The position numbers and the translations under genes are program-made. From assembly GCA_022041995.1 (NCBI GenBank), contig CP074381.1, forward strand, positions 2,480,001 to 2,544,000: a DNA stretch of 64,000 nucleotides. Direction: 5' to 3'. Source of the stretch: Cupriavidus necator. GTDB taxonomy: Bacteria > Pseudomonadota > Gammaproteobacteria > Burkholderiales > Burkholderiaceae. The notes under the pieces are model-generated. The model made no database searches, had not been told where the DNA came from, and saw nothing but the letters and a program-made list of their open reading frames with translations. Shown in pieces: positions 51,014 through 60,895 of the stretch. Position 1 is the stretch's first letter, and each line of letters opens with the position of its first letter.

Positions 51014-51038
51014 AGCCCCGGCGGGTTAGACCGGGGCT
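51014..51038. terminator. Terminator between convergent genes
   Basis: A perfect 8-bp stem AGCCCCGG/CCGGGGCT with 9-base loop lies between the isochorismatase-family gene and the convergent hypothetical gene. T-rich sequence follows on the plus strand. Confidence 0.7.
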
Positions 51039-51048
51039 GTCAGATTTG

Positions 51049-51375
51049 TTAGTGCAGTTGGCGCTTCAGGTCAGCAAGTTCCGAATGCATCGAACTGACT
51101 GCATCCTTAACCTTTGCATCGAGACCGCCGGCCTGCTGGCAAGCGCGGTCCGCACGATCACCAATCCGTTCGAGATCATCGACCCACTGCCGGATCCGAT
51201 CCTGATCCTTGGAGGAAGCGAACTTCGATGCCGATTTGCACTCCTTGTCGAGCTCATCCACCCAGTTCATCAGGTCTGGTGGAATCGTCGCATCGGCATG
51301 ACAAGTTCGTGATGTCTCGCTGATGGTTTGCTGCAGATGACTAAATCGTTGCTGCATTTCCCTGGCTTGCAACAT
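51049..51375 (-). CDS. Small helical hypothetical protein with IS-severed upstream region
   Basis: A 108-residue soluble protein, predicted almost all helix, with heptad-like stretches (MQQRFSHLQQTISETSRTCH, DQDRIRQWVDDLERIGDRAD, SSMHSELADLKRQL). No family recognised. The IS256 element begins seven bases upstream of the ATG, inside the 8-bp target duplication. Joining the flanks restores AAGGGG just before the ATG, so the insertion separated the gene from its Shine-Dalgarno sequence and promoter. Probably silent now. Confidence 0.6.
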   Translation of the reverse strand: MLQAREMQQRFSHLQQTISETSRTCHADATIPPDLMNWVDELDKECKSASKFASSKDQDRIRQWVDDLERIGDRADRACQQAGGLDAKVKDAVSSMHSELADLKRQLH

Positions 51376-51382
51376 GATGCCC

Positions 51383-52768
51383 GGGCCTGTCAGTTTTTTT
51401 GTGTGCAGGGCAGGTAAAGGCTCACCGGCGATTGGACCGGTGAGCCAGCATTATCTCAGCGATGGGGGTGGGTGAAGCGTTCTTCGTACAGGATCGCAAA
51501 CTGGTTCATGGCTGCCTTCCAGTCATGGGTTGAGCTGCCCCACCTTCCCGTAATATTGCGCAGCGCCAGCCACAGCAGCTTGGTCGCCGCCTCATCGCTG
51601 GGGAAGTGACCTCGGGTCTTAATGATCTTGCGCAGTTGCGCGTTGATGCTCTCGATCGCGTTGGTCGTGTAGAGGATCTTGCGGATCGCCGGCGGGAACG
51701 TAAAGAACGGAATCACCTGATCCCAGGCGCGACGCCAGGAGGCGGCGATCGGCGTGTACTGCCGGCCCCATTCCCCTTGCTCGAAGGCCTCCAGCTCGGC
51801 CAGCGCAGCCTCGACCGTGGGGGCCGTGTACACGGGCTTGAGCGCGGCCGCCACGGCCCGGCGCTCCTTCCAGCTGACGTACCCCAGGCTGTTGCGGATC
51901 AGATGCACGATGCAGGTCTGCAGGGTCGTCTCCGGGAACACCGCATTCAGGGCCTGCTCCATCCCTTTGAGGCCATCGGTCACCGCAATCAGGATGTCCT
52001 GCGTGCCGCGCGTCTTCAGGTCGTTGAACACCTTCATCCAGAACTTGGCGCCTTCGGTGTTCTCGATCCACAGGCCCAGAATGTCGCGCGTGCCGTCAGG
52101 CAACACACCCAGGGCCAGGTAGACCGCCTTGTTGCGCACCACCCCGTCTTCGCGCATCTTGACGCGCAGCGCGTCGAAGAACACCACCGGGTACATCGCC
52201 TCAAGCGGGCGCGCCTGCCAGGCGATGACTTCGTCCATGACCGCATCGGTCACCGAGCTGATGAACTCAGGCGAGACCTCGGTGCCGTACTGTTCGGCCA
52301 GAAACGCCTGGATCTCGCGCACGGTCATGCCACGGGCGTACATGGCGATGATCTTGTCATCGAAGCCGGTGAAGCGCCGCTCGTGCTTGGGGATCAGGAT
52401 CGGCTCGAAGCTGCCGTCGCGGTCGCGTGGGATGTCCACTCGCAGCGGCCCGTCCTTGGTCAACACCGTCTTGGCGCTCTTGCCATTGCGCTGATTGGCC
52501 GTGCCAGCCGGGCGCTCGGCGCCCGGTGCATAGCCCAGATGATGGCCAAGCTCAGCTCCCAGGGCCCGCTCGATCAGGGCCTTCTTGAACGCCATCGAGG
52601 CCTCCTCGACGGCTTCCGCGGTCATGGGACCCTTTACCAAATGGGCGATCAGGTCCTCGGGAATGCTCGGCAGCGCGCGGTCGGCGGCTTGGCTGGTCTT
52701 CGTCTTGCGTGGCATACATGCTCCTTGGTGACATGTTATGCCCTAAACACAAAATTTCTGACAGGTCC
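51383..52768 (-). mobile_element. Complete IS256-family insertion sequence
   Basis: A 1,386-bp element. Imperfect terminal inverted repeats begin GGGCCTGTCAG on the left and GGACCTGTCAG on the right; both continue with TTTTGTGT. The flanks carry an 8-bp target duplication TGATGCCC (51375-51382 and 52769-52776). Intact ends, intact transposase and intact duplication indicate a recent insertion. Confidence 0.95.
51456..52715 (-). CDS. IS256-family transposase
   Basis: A 419-residue DDE mutator-type transposase. VFFDALRVKMREDGVVRNKA contains the first catalytic Asp, LIAVTDGLKGMEQALNAVFP the second, and TTNAIESINAQLRKIIKTRG the Glu. It is full length and fills most of the element. Confidence 0.96.
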   Translation of the reverse strand: MPRKTKTSQAADRALPSIPEDLIAHLVKGPMTAEAVEEASMAFKKALIERALGAELGHHLGYAPGAERPAGTANQRNGKSAKTVLTKDGPLRVDIPRDRDGSFEPILIPKHERRFTGFDDKIIAMYARGMTVREIQAFLAEQYGTEVSPEFISSVTDAVMDEVIAWQARPLEAMYPVVFFDALRVKMREDGVVRNKAVYLALGVLPDGTRDILGLWIENTEGAKFWMKVFNDLKTRGTQDILIAVTDGLKGMEQALNAVFPETTLQTCIVHLIRNSLGYVSWKERRAVAAALKPVYTAPTVEAALAELEAFEQGEWGRQYTPIAASWRRAWDQVIPFFTFPPAIRKILYTTNAIESINAQLRKIIKTRGHFPSDEAATKLLWLALRNITGRWGSSTHDWKAAMNQFAILYEERFTHPHR

Positions 52769-52776
52769 TGATGCCC

Positions 52777-53101
52777 CTTCGTGAACATCAATCCACATGA
52801 ATTCAGGCAGCAGAAAATTGTGTGTTGCCTGTGCCATTGTCATTCGCCCGCATCAATCAGCTGCCAGTGAAGTTCCATTGCGCAGCCCTCGAAGCGCGCG
52901 AAGGGCACTTTTTCAGTCTAGGTCAAAATCGACCGCACGCTCCGATGTGATCCCCGGCGTTCCTGTTGCTGAAACCCGGCACTGGTCAGGGCACTGGCCG
53001 CGGCATTACTAGGCATTAGCCACGCCTCGCTATATCTTGAACTCAAGATAGTCCGGCGCTCGGGCCGAGCCACGGACCTGCGTAAATTGCCGGAGGCTGA
53101 A
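52777..53101. other. Intergenic region right of IS256
   Basis: About 325 bases between the right target duplication and the next gene. It holds the severed upstream region of the small helical gene (AAGGGG on the minus strand near 52777). Short frames here show no conserved signature. Confidence 0.5.
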
Positions 53102-53356
53102 ATGCTGGAAACAAAGCGGTCTTACAAGGGATTCCACATTACCCTGTTCGTGCCGGAGGTGATTGAGCCAGGCAAGCCAGGCGGGCGAGTCCAGATATCC
53201 ACGCGCAATGAGGACATGGGCATACGCTTTACGCCGGACTGGCCCCACCCGCCCGCAACACTGCAGGAGGCAGAGGACTGGCTTTTTGCCTACGCCGCAG
53301 GGATCATCGATTGTGAACTCGCTGGCGGCTTCGGTATTGACCTCAGGAACGAGTAA
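53102..53356 (+). CDS. Conserved hypothetical protein (84 aa)
   Basis: A small acidic protein starting MLETKRSYKGFHITLFVPEV. It continues with RVQISTRNEDMGIRFTPDWP and AEDWLFAYAAGIIDCELAGG; the mix of strands and one helix looks like a compact domain. GGAGG lies six bases before the ATG. No function known to me. Confidence 0.6.
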   Translation: MLETKRSYKGFHITLFVPEVIEPGKPGGRVQISTRNEDMGIRFTPDWPHPPATLQEAEDWLFAYAAGIIDCELAGGFGIDLRNE

Positions 53357-53396
53357 GTCAGCTCGGCTGCGGAAGCCAGTCGGCGCGGCGCTGGAG

Positions 53397-53975
53397 TCAT
53401 GACTTTCGCGTCCCTCGCCTTACCCGCTCCAGATATTTTCCTGAAGCGACCTCGATTCGCACTGTGTCCCCTTCCTTGACGAACTGAGGAACGAGAACTT
53501 CCATGCCGTTCTCCAGCGTGGCACTCTTGAAGGTAGAGGTTTCGTGCTCGTGCAGGCCCGGCGGCGTGGACATAATGGTTACCTCAACCGCAGCGGGGAA
53601 TGCGATGGTGACTGGCTCGCCCTCATAAAGCTGCACCGGGATTCGCATATTGGGGTGAAGAAATTTCTGGTATGCGCCCATGGTTTCCGCAGGAAAACTG
53701 ATCTGCTCGAAGGTGTCGGGATTCATGAAGAAAAAGGCGACGCCATCGGTGTACAGATATTCCATCTCCTGGTGATCCAGCGTGACCTCTTCGAGCTTGT
53801 TGCCCGGGTGTAACCGCAACTCCTTGATGTGACCAGTCTTAAGGTTCTTGAACTTGGCGAAAACTGCGCTCCCCTGTTGGCCGCCGCCGGCGTGGTACCC
53901 GGCGCTGGTAACGCTATGAAGTTCACCCTCAAGCATGATGACCATGCCCGACTTCAGTTCGGAAGCTTCGACCAT
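53397..53975 (-). CDS. Elongation factor P-like protein lacking the loop lysine
   Basis: A 192-residue three-domain EF-P fold: KOW-like N-terminus (VEASELKSGMVIMLEGELHS), central OB domain (MEYLYTDGVAFFFMNPDTFE, MRIPVQLYEGEPVTIAFPAA) and C-terminal OB domain (LENGMEVLVPQFVKEGDTVR). EF-P relieves ribosome stalling at polyproline through a loop lysine or arginine. Here the loop (residues 29-35) is AGGGQQG with no Lys or Arg at the tip. It is unlike the usual betaproteobacterial EF-P (SGRNSA loop), so it is a paralog of uncertain function. Confidence 0.82.
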   Translation of the reverse strand: MVEASELKSGMVIMLEGELHSVTSAGYHAGGGQQGSAVFAKFKNLKTGHIKELRLHPGNKLEEVTLDHQEMEYLYTDGVAFFFMNPDTFEQISFPAETMGAYQKFLHPNMRIPVQLYEGEPVTIAFPAAVEVTIMSTPPGLHEHETSTFKSATLENGMEVLVPQFVKEGDTVRIEVASGKYLERVRRGTRKS

Positions 53976-54382
53976 TGGTGTCTCCGCCTGGGCGGCAAGA
54001 TTTCGCCTTCAGCCTAGCACCGCAGCGCCGCTTCAACAACGGGGCGGCGGCGACAGCGGTACGCTGAACGAGAAACTCCACGGCGCTGACCGCATTGGGA
54101 GGAGCCTGCGACAGCGGGATGTTGCAGCGCCGCACGCACAAGGCTGACAAGGGCTCGACCGCCACGGTTGCCCTGTCCCCTGATCAGGGAATCGAGCAGC
54201 GCGTCACGCCAGAGCAGGACGTCTGACGCATTACTAGCTTAAGCAGGAATTCGCCGTCCGGCAGCACGGTGAATGATTCCGGAGGGCGGTCAGAGGGCAT
54301 TGTTGCGCTCCAGATGGCCTGCTCTTCTTTCCGCTTGTTCGAGAAGTGGGCGTGTAGGGAAGCGCGTCCGGATCAGCGGGGA
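53976..54382. other. Intergenic region between EF-P-like and TetR genes
   Basis: About 400 bases. Short frames on both strands show no recognisable protein and I see no strong hairpin with a T run. It holds the EF-P-like promoter and the 3' end region of the TetR gene. Confidence 0.4.
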
Positions 54383-55003
54383 CTACCGAAAGATGAACGC
54401 CACCACCGCGTCGCAATGAGCCTCGATTGCCTTGTCGCGCATAGCGTTGATCCCATGCGCGTATTGCATTTCCGAGGTAAGAAGATACGGAACCTGGGCG
54501 ATGGCGGTGATCATGTACAGCAGCATCACGGGATCGATCTCTTTCAGTCCTTCCGTCAACGCGCTCACATGCCTGATCAGCGTGACGGTTTGGTCATGCC
54601 GCGGACGAATGAACTTCTGCGCCATCCACTTGAGGCGCTCCGAGTCACGGTTGGCCTCCTGCATCATCAGGCGCGCGTGTTCAGGATGGCGCGCGCAGTA
54701 CCGGACGTAGTTGCGGATGTATTCCTTGACCGCGTCCAGTGAAAACCCTTCCGAACCCGGCTCGGGGGGTACGTATTCTTCAGCAAAGCGTTCAAACAGG
54801 TAGGTCACGCTTTCGCGCCACAGGTTTTCCTTGCTCCCGAAGTAGTACCGGATCATGGCGTGATTGACGCCGGCCACTTCCGCAATATCACGTAGGCTCA
54901 CCGCATCGAAGCCGTGGGTCGAGAACTGTTCCAGTGCAATGCCGAGTATTTCGGCACGTGTCTGTTCGCTGCGTTCCTGTTGTGCCTGCCTGGCAGTGCC
55001 CAT
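54383..55003 (-). CDS. TetR-family transcriptional regulator
   Basis: A 206-residue regulator. The helix-turn-helix is AEILGIALEQFSTHGFDAVS, LRDIAEVAGVNHAMIRYYFG, SKENLWRESV. The C-terminal ligand domain is helical (EYIRNYVRYCARHPEHARLM). AGAGGAAAG precedes the ATG. It is divergent from the GPH symporter and probably represses the carbohydrate locus; the shared promoter region is very short or overlapping. Confidence 0.93.
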   Translation of the reverse strand: MGTARQAQQERSEQTRAEILGIALEQFSTHGFDAVSLRDIAEVAGVNHAMIRYYFGSKENLWRESVTYLFERFAEEYVPPEPGSEGFSLDAVKEYIRNYVRYCARHPEHARLMMQEANRDSERLKWMAQKFIRPRHDQTVTLIRHVSALTEGLKEIDPVMLLYMITAIAQVPYLLTSEMQYAHGINAMRDKAIEAHCDAVVAFIFR

Positions 55004-56376
55004 ATTTTCTTTCCTCTGAAGTCTCCGGCGCAAGGCTGCCGCTGCGGACAAAGTTCGGCTTCGGCGTCGGTGACTTCGCGTTCAACCTGTACTGGCAGGC
55101 GACCACGCTTTACTTGTTGTACTACTACACCGATGTCGTCGGGCTGTCGCCAGTCGCGGCCGGCTGGATATTCGGCGGCGCGATGCTATGGGACGCGCTT
55201 TGCGATCCTGTGGCGGGCTACATCGCCAATCGCACGCGCTCACGCTGGGGCCGCTATCGGCCTTACCTGCTGTTCGGGTGCGTTCCGCTTGCGCTCAGCT
55301 TTGTCGCGATGTTTATTCCCACCGCTGCACAAGGCGCCGGCTTGTTGGCGTTCGTCCTGAGCACGCATGTGGTGTTCAGGACCACCTATACCGTGTTGTC
55401 GATGCCCTACAACTCGCTGATGGCGACGCTGACAGACGACAGCCAGGAACGTGGCAGCCTTGCCGCATACCGGATGATCTGTGCCAGTTCGGCGGGCATG
55501 CTTGTTGCGCTGTCGACGCTCAAGCTCGTGCACGTCTTTGGGCAGACGGACCAGCGGCTGGGCTTCCTGTTAGTGATGGGCCTGTATGCGGCCGTCTCCC
55601 TCCCCGTGTTTCTCTTCACGTTCTTCTCGACGGAAGAACGGATCCAGCCGCCCGTGCATAGCATCACGATCCGGGAAGCATTGGCCGTGGTCGTGCGCAA
55701 TCGCGCATTCCTGCTGGTCTGTGGAATGACGGTAGCCATGGCTGCAGCGGGCACCTTCTTGTCAAAGACGCTGCCCTACGTCCTGAAGTACGGGCTGCAC
55801 AGGGAAGACCTGATCGGACCCGCGCTGGGGACTGTCGCGGTACAGGTGTTCATCGCCATCCCCTTCTGGGCATGGGTCATGCGGCGCACGTCCAAGCGGC
55901 TGGTCGCGCTGTCCGGCGGCTGCATCGGCATGCTCGGCTATGCCGCGCTGGGCGGAACAGGCGCGTCAGGCATCGGCGCCTTCTTCTGTCTGCTTGGCCT
56001 GATCGGTTTCGCGAGCGCCGCCTGGCTGCTGGCGACATGGGCCATGGTTCCCGATACCGTGGAGTTCGGGGAGTGGCGCACCGGGGTGCGCGGCGAGGGA
56101 ACGATCTTCGGTGTGTTTTCGTTCGCACACAAGGGCGCGCTTGCCATTGCCGTCGGCGGCGTCGGGCACCTGCTTGGCGCCGTCGGCTTCGTCGCAAATC
56201 AGCCCCAGTCACAAGCCGCAACCGACGGTATCTGGGCGATGCTATGGCTGGGCCCGATGGCCTTGTTGGGCATCGGCGTGTTGCTGGCCTTCTTCTATCC
56301 GATATCGCCCGGCGCACACCAGCGCATGCTCGGCGATCTGCGCCAGCGCCGGGCAGCGTCGGGAATACCCGACTGA
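54982..56376 (+). CDS. GPH-family sugar:cation symporter (MelB-like)
   Basis: About 460 residues with twelve membrane segments. LPLRTKFGFGVGDFAFNLYW near the start, DPVAGYIANRTRSRWGRYRP, PYNSLMATLTDDSQERGSLA and EFGEWRTGVRGEGTIFGVFS are GPH hallmarks. The family imports glycosides, pentosides or hexuronides with Na+ or H+. The start is uncertain: no ATG lies just before LPLRTKFG; I give the nearest in-frame GTG, which overlaps the divergent TetR start; an ATG at 54934 is the alternative. Confidence 0.85.
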   Translation: MPAWQCPYFLSSEVSGARLPLRTKFGFGVGDFAFNLYWQATTLYLLYYYTDVVGLSPVAAGWIFGGAMLWDALCDPVAGYIANRTRSRWGRYRPYLLFGCVPLALSFVAMFIPTAAQGAGLLAFVLSTHVVFRTTYTVLSMPYNSLMATLTDDSQERGSLAAYRMICASSAGMLVALSTLKLVHVFGQTDQRLGFLLVMGLYAAVSLPVFLFTFFSTEERIQPPVHSITIREALAVVVRNRAFLLVCGMTVAMAAAGTFLSKTLPYVLKYGLHREDLIGPALGTVAVQVFIAIPFWAWVMRRTSKRLVALSGGCIGMLGYAALGGTGASGIGAFFCLLGLIGFASAAWLLATWAMVPDTVEFGEWRTGVRGEGTIFGVFSFAHKGALAIAVGGVGHLLGAVGFVANQPQSQAATDGIWAMLWLGPMALLGIGVLLAFFYPISPGAHQRMLGDLRQRRAASGIPD

Positions 56377-56455
56377 TTCAACCGTTGCCGGCCGTTCCAG
56401 GCCCCAACGCCACGGCGGTCACCAATGCCGCACCCACAAAGCATGGAATCTCCTG

Positions 56456-58626
56456 ATGCCTAACGATCTCTGCCTGCGTACGGGCCCCGTACCGCCTCTG
56501 CCACCGGCGTCGCCGTTCTGTGTCCCGTGCGCGGATCCCGATGCGCGCGCCCGCAAAACCGAGGCGCGCATGACCGACGACGAACGGTTCTCGATGCTGT
56601 ACAGCCTGATGGTGAGGGTATTCGGCAAGACGGCACGCGAAACGCGTGTGCCGGAGGATCTGCCGGTCATCGCCGGCTACGTGTCGGGCGTGGCACGTCT
56701 GGGCATTCCGGCACTGAAACTGGCCGACGCGAGTCTTGGCCTGCGCCATACCGATGGACCGGACGATTGCGCGACGGCACTTCCCTGCGGCCTGGCAATG
56801 GGTGCGACCTTCAACCCGGCGCTGGCGCGTACGGTTGGCAATCTGATCGGCAAGGAAGGGCGCGCACGTGGCTTCAATGTGATGCTCGGCGGTGGCATCA
56901 ATCTCGTGCGGGAAGTGCGAAACGGAAGAAATTTCGAGTACATCTCGGAAGACCCGCTGCTCTCCGGCATGATGGGCGCCGGCATGGTCTCGGGCACCCA
57001 GGAGGAAGGTGTCATCGGGGTGCTCAAGCATGTGTCGCTCAACGCAAGCGAGACCAACAAGTTCTTCCTTGACGCCATCATTGATCCCGCCGCACACCGC
57101 GAGAGCGACCTGCTTGCCTTCCAGATCGCGATTGAGCGCAGCGAGCCCGGGGCCCTGATGGGTGCCTACAACCTTGTCAATGGCGCCTATGCCTGCGGCA
57201 ATCGCGTCATCCTGCAGGAGACGATCAAGGACGCCATGGGCTTCAAGGGCTGGGTGATGTCGGACTGGCGAGCCGTCTACAGTTGGGACTTCGCCTTGCA
57301 CGGCCTGGACCAGCACTCGGGCGCGCAACTCGACGAGCAGGAGTGGTTCAATGAACCGCTGCGACAAGCCTGTGAGGCGGGCAAGGTGTCCAGGGCGCGC
57401 ATCAGCGAGATGGTCCGGCGCATGCTGCGCTCGTATTACGCGATCGGCATCGACCAGGAGCGGCCGGCGGTGACGATAGATTTCGACACGCACCACGCCG
57501 TTGCGCTGCAGGTCGCCCGCGAAGGCATCGTGTTGCTGAAAAATGAAGGCGAGGCGCTGCCCCTGGCGTCAGGCAAGCAGCGCATTGCGATCATTGGCGG
57601 ATTTGCGCAGACCGGCGTGCTGTCCGGCGACGGATCGAGCCAGGTCATGCCTCCTGGTGGATATGCAGCACAGGTGCCTTTGCACAGCCATCCCTTGCTG
57701 GGGCCCACCACCATGCGCTTTTCCGGTTCGTCTCCGCTGGCGGAGCTTCGCAGGCAGTTGGCGGAGGCCCGCATTGATTTTGACAGCGGCGCCAACCTTG
57801 CCGACGCCGTTGCCCTGGCAAAACGCGCCGACGTGGTAATCGTGTTTGCTGTCCGGCATGAGGGGGAACGCTTCGATAGCCCGGACATGGCGCTGCCTTT
57901 CGGACAGGATGCCCTGATCGAAGCGGTCGCGGACGCAAACCGGAACGTCATCGTGGTACTGGAAACGGGCAATCCGGTGGCGATGCCGTGGCACGAAAAG
58001 GTACGCGCCATTGTCCAGGCGTGGTTCCCGGGGCAAGCTGGCGCGCAGGCCATTGCCGAAGTGCTGGCGGGTCATATCAGCCCGTCCGGCCGCTTGCCCA
58101 TCACCTTTCCCGTCGATGTCGAGCAGACGCCGCACCCTGCATTGCCCGGGGCCGATGTCGAGCTCGGCACGCCGATTCAGGTGCATTACCACGAGGGCGC
58201 GGAAGTGGGCTACCGCTGGTTCGCCAGGAGCGGCCGACAGCCGCTTTTCAATTTCGGTCATGGCCTCAGCTATACCAATTTCGCTTATGGCGATCTCCAC
58301 GTCAGCGGGGCGAGACCGTGTCGGTGACATTCACCGTAACGAATACCGGCTCGCGCGAGGGCGATGATGTCCCGCAGGTGTACCTGACCGAAGCAGCAGG
58401 CGAGCGGCGCATGCGCCTGCTCGGCTTCGAGCGTGTTTCCCTGCGGCCGGGAGAGTCGGCGCGGATCAGCCTGACTGCCGATCCGCGCTTGCTGGCGCGC
58501 TTTCAATCCTCGTCGGGACACTGGCGAATTGAGGCAGGTGCGTACTGTGTTGCGCTGGGGCGCTCGGCATCCGAGCTTGCCCTGTGTGCCGAGACCACTC
58601 TCGTGGCGCGCGAGCTTGGCCGCTGA
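56456..58626 (+). CDS. Glycoside hydrolase family 3 (beta-glucosidase-like), one-base frameshift
   Basis: About 723 residues once repaired. The N-terminal TIM barrel has K191-H192 in VLKHVSLNASETN and the nucleophile D270 in GWVMSDWRAVYSWD. The second domain has REGIVLLKNEGEALPL and ASGKQRIAIIGGFAQ, and the C-terminal fibronectin-like domain VTFTVTNTGSREGDD. The frame breaks near 58307 in GGGG; one extra G gives HVSGGETVSVTF and continuity. No signal peptide, so it acts in the cytoplasm on a glycoside imported by the upstream symporter. Confidence 0.88.
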
Positions 58627-58712
58627 ATGGTCCCTGCCGTGCCGGTGACGAGTGGCACGGACCGTCAAGGCGTGCGCTTCTGCACCGGCTACTACCTGAA
58701 CTAACACATGGT

Positions 58713-58732
58713 ATCCCTCCGGCGGGAGGGAT
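58713..58732. other. Intergenic hairpin
   Basis: Perfect 8-bp inverted repeat ATCCCTCC/GGAGGGAT with GGCG loop between the GH3 and aldolase genes. It lacks a T run, so it could be an mRNA processing or stability element. Confidence 0.4.
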
Positions 58733-58797
58733 GACCTCGGCCGCTTGCGCGAATCGAGCGTTCCCGACACATAAAACTGCCCAACAGGAGACAACTC

Positions 58798-59561
58798 ATG
58801 ACCGCTACCCCTTCAGCCTCCATGCAGGAACGCGTCAGCCCCGAGGAATGGCGATTGCGCCTCGACCTTGCCGCCTGCTATCGGCTCGTTGCGCTGCATG
58901 GCTGGTCCGATCTGGTTTTCACACATATCAGCGCACGCGTACCCGGGAGGACCACCATTTCCTGATCAATCCCTATGGTTTGATGTTCGAGGAGATCACG
59001 GCCTCCAACCTGCTGAAGATCGACGCCAACTGCAACAAGGTCTTGGATTCGCCATACCCGGTGAACCCCGCGGGCTTTGTCATTCACAGCGCCGTGCATC
59101 AGGTACGCGCTGATGCGCAATGCGTGCTGCATACCCACACGCGCTGCGGCATTGCCGTGAGTGCGCAGAAGGCAGGCCTGTTGCCACTCAGCCAGCAGGC
59201 CACTTTCATTCTGGGGTCGCTGGCGTACCACGACTACGAAGGCGTCGCCATGCACGAGGCGGAGAAGCCTCGCCTGCAGGCGGATCTGGGGCATGCCAAC
59301 CACCTGATCCTGCGCAATCACGGACTGCTGACGGTCGGCAGGACCGTAGCCGATGCATTCCTGAGCATGTATGTCCTGGAGGCGGCCTGCCAGATCCAGA
59401 TTGCCGCGCAGGCAGGCGGGGAGCTTACGCGTGTGCCCGCGGAAATCGTGCGAGATGTTGCGGAGTCGGTGCGTGTGCAGACGGGTGGCCTCGGTGGGGC
59501 CTTTGTCTGGCCGGCGTTGCTTCGCAAGCTCGATCGGATTGACCCCGGTTATCGCAACTAA
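58798..59561 (+). CDS. Class II aldolase/adducin-family protein, one-base frameshift
   Basis: About 254 residues once repaired. The start frame gives EWRLRLDLAACYRLVALHGW and SDLVFTHISARVPG, then breaks at a GGG run near 58945. The next frame resumes EDHHFLINPYGLMFEEITAS, with zinc ligands in VLHTHTRCGIAVSAQ and ILRNHGLLTVGRTVADAF. The family cleaves phospho-sugars, or acts as epimerase or decarboxylase. AGGAG precedes the ATG. It probably acts on a product of the glycoside pathway. Confidence 0.87.
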
Positions 59562-59623
59562 AAGAACCGTCGACCGAAAAAAGGCGCGCATGTTCGTGCC
59601 GACACAAGAAAACGAGGAGGAGC

Positions 59624-60809
59624 ATGAAGGGGAACACTAGACATTTGCGCGCTGCCATATTGGTGTCGGCTACGGGTTGTGGAGGTCTGGCCCATGGACA
59701 GTCAGGCGTGACCATCTATGGCGTCGTTGACTTGCCGATTGCATATATCAACCATCAAGCGGCAAGCGCGCCGACCATCAATCCCGTCACCGGGGCAGTG
59801 ACGAGGCAGCCGGGCGCAAACAGTTTCTCGATGGTATCTGCAGGGGGCATGTCGGGTTCGCGCTGGGGCCTACGGGGCGTGGAGGAACTGGGCGGCGGTC
59901 TGAAAGCGCTCTTCGTATTGGAAAGCGGCTTTGCTGCGGATACCGGTCAGGCGACCCGGGTCGGGGCCATTTTCAGCAGGACGGCATACGTCGGCCTGCA
60001 AAGCAATCGCTTGGGGCAAATTTCGCTTGGCAGGCAAAACACGAGCATGTATGAGAGCCTGGGAAACTTTCTGCCGGCCAAATTCGCCCCGCTGTTCGAA
60101 CCATCCGTGGCCCTGCTTGGCGGCACCGCCGGTGGAGGCGGTCTCGATAATGCGGTGAAGTACACGGCGGCCGCCGGCCCGGTGACAGTCAGGGTCCACT
60201 ACAGTTTCGGGGCCGGTCTGAGCCGTTTCGGACTTACGCCGGTCGCGGTGCAAGGCGGGGGCGAGACGCCGGGACACGCCAGGGACAATACAGCCTATGG
60301 TGCTGGAGTGACGTACCTCGGCACGGGTCTTGGCCTGACGGCAACCTACGATCAGTGGAATCCGGCTGTGGTCACTGGAAGCACGGGCACATCCAAGAAG
60401 GCGGCGCTCGCCGCGAGCTATGCGTTCGGACGAACCAAACTGATGGCGGGCTATCGTTGGGGGCAGAACAAGGACGCCGGCGGCAGCACCCTGGTTCGTG
60501 ACAACTTCTGGTGGGCCGGCGCCAACTACGATGCCACCGCCGCACTGACGTTGACGCTGGGCTACTACTTCGATGATCGCCGGACGCTGAAGACCACTGC
60601 AGTACAGCCCGACAGCAATCCAGTGAATCCGTGGCAAGTGAACTTCATTGCGGATTACTCGCTCTCCAAGCGCACGGACCGTGGCATACGCGCGAAACTC
60701 CGGCCTGAATCTCGATTCGCCGGCGATCGGATTCGCCAACGGAGCCTTTCTCGGCGAAGGAAAGAACAGCCAGACCGGGGCGGCCATCGGCATTCGTCAC
60801 AAGTTCTAG
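59624..60809 (+). CDS. Outer-membrane porin (Burkholderia OmpC type), disrupted near the end
   Basis: A signal peptide (AAILVSATGCGGLAHGQS) is followed by a general porin: SGVTIYGVVDLPIAYINHQA, SRWGLRGVEELGGGLKALFV, SRTAYVGLQSNRLGQISLGR. The frame is lost after DYSLSKRTD near 60675. The conserved C-terminal AYARNSGLNLDSPAIGFANG, then GAAIGIRHKF with terminal Phe, lies in another frame. Adding one base cannot fix it; homologous porins suggest about 11 missing bases. It would pass the glycoside across the outer membrane, which is inferred from context. Confidence 0.82.
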
Positions 60810-60895
60810 CAGAGCCGCCATGGGCACCGCTGCGGCGCTGACGGTCAAGAGAGACCGGGGCGCGCGCATATTGCATTGCTGATCGAGATCACATC

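Noticed and set aside
52797..53012. 71-codon frame right of the IS256 element
   Set aside because: No ribosome-binding site, Arg/Ser-rich shadow-like composition, no family resemblance.
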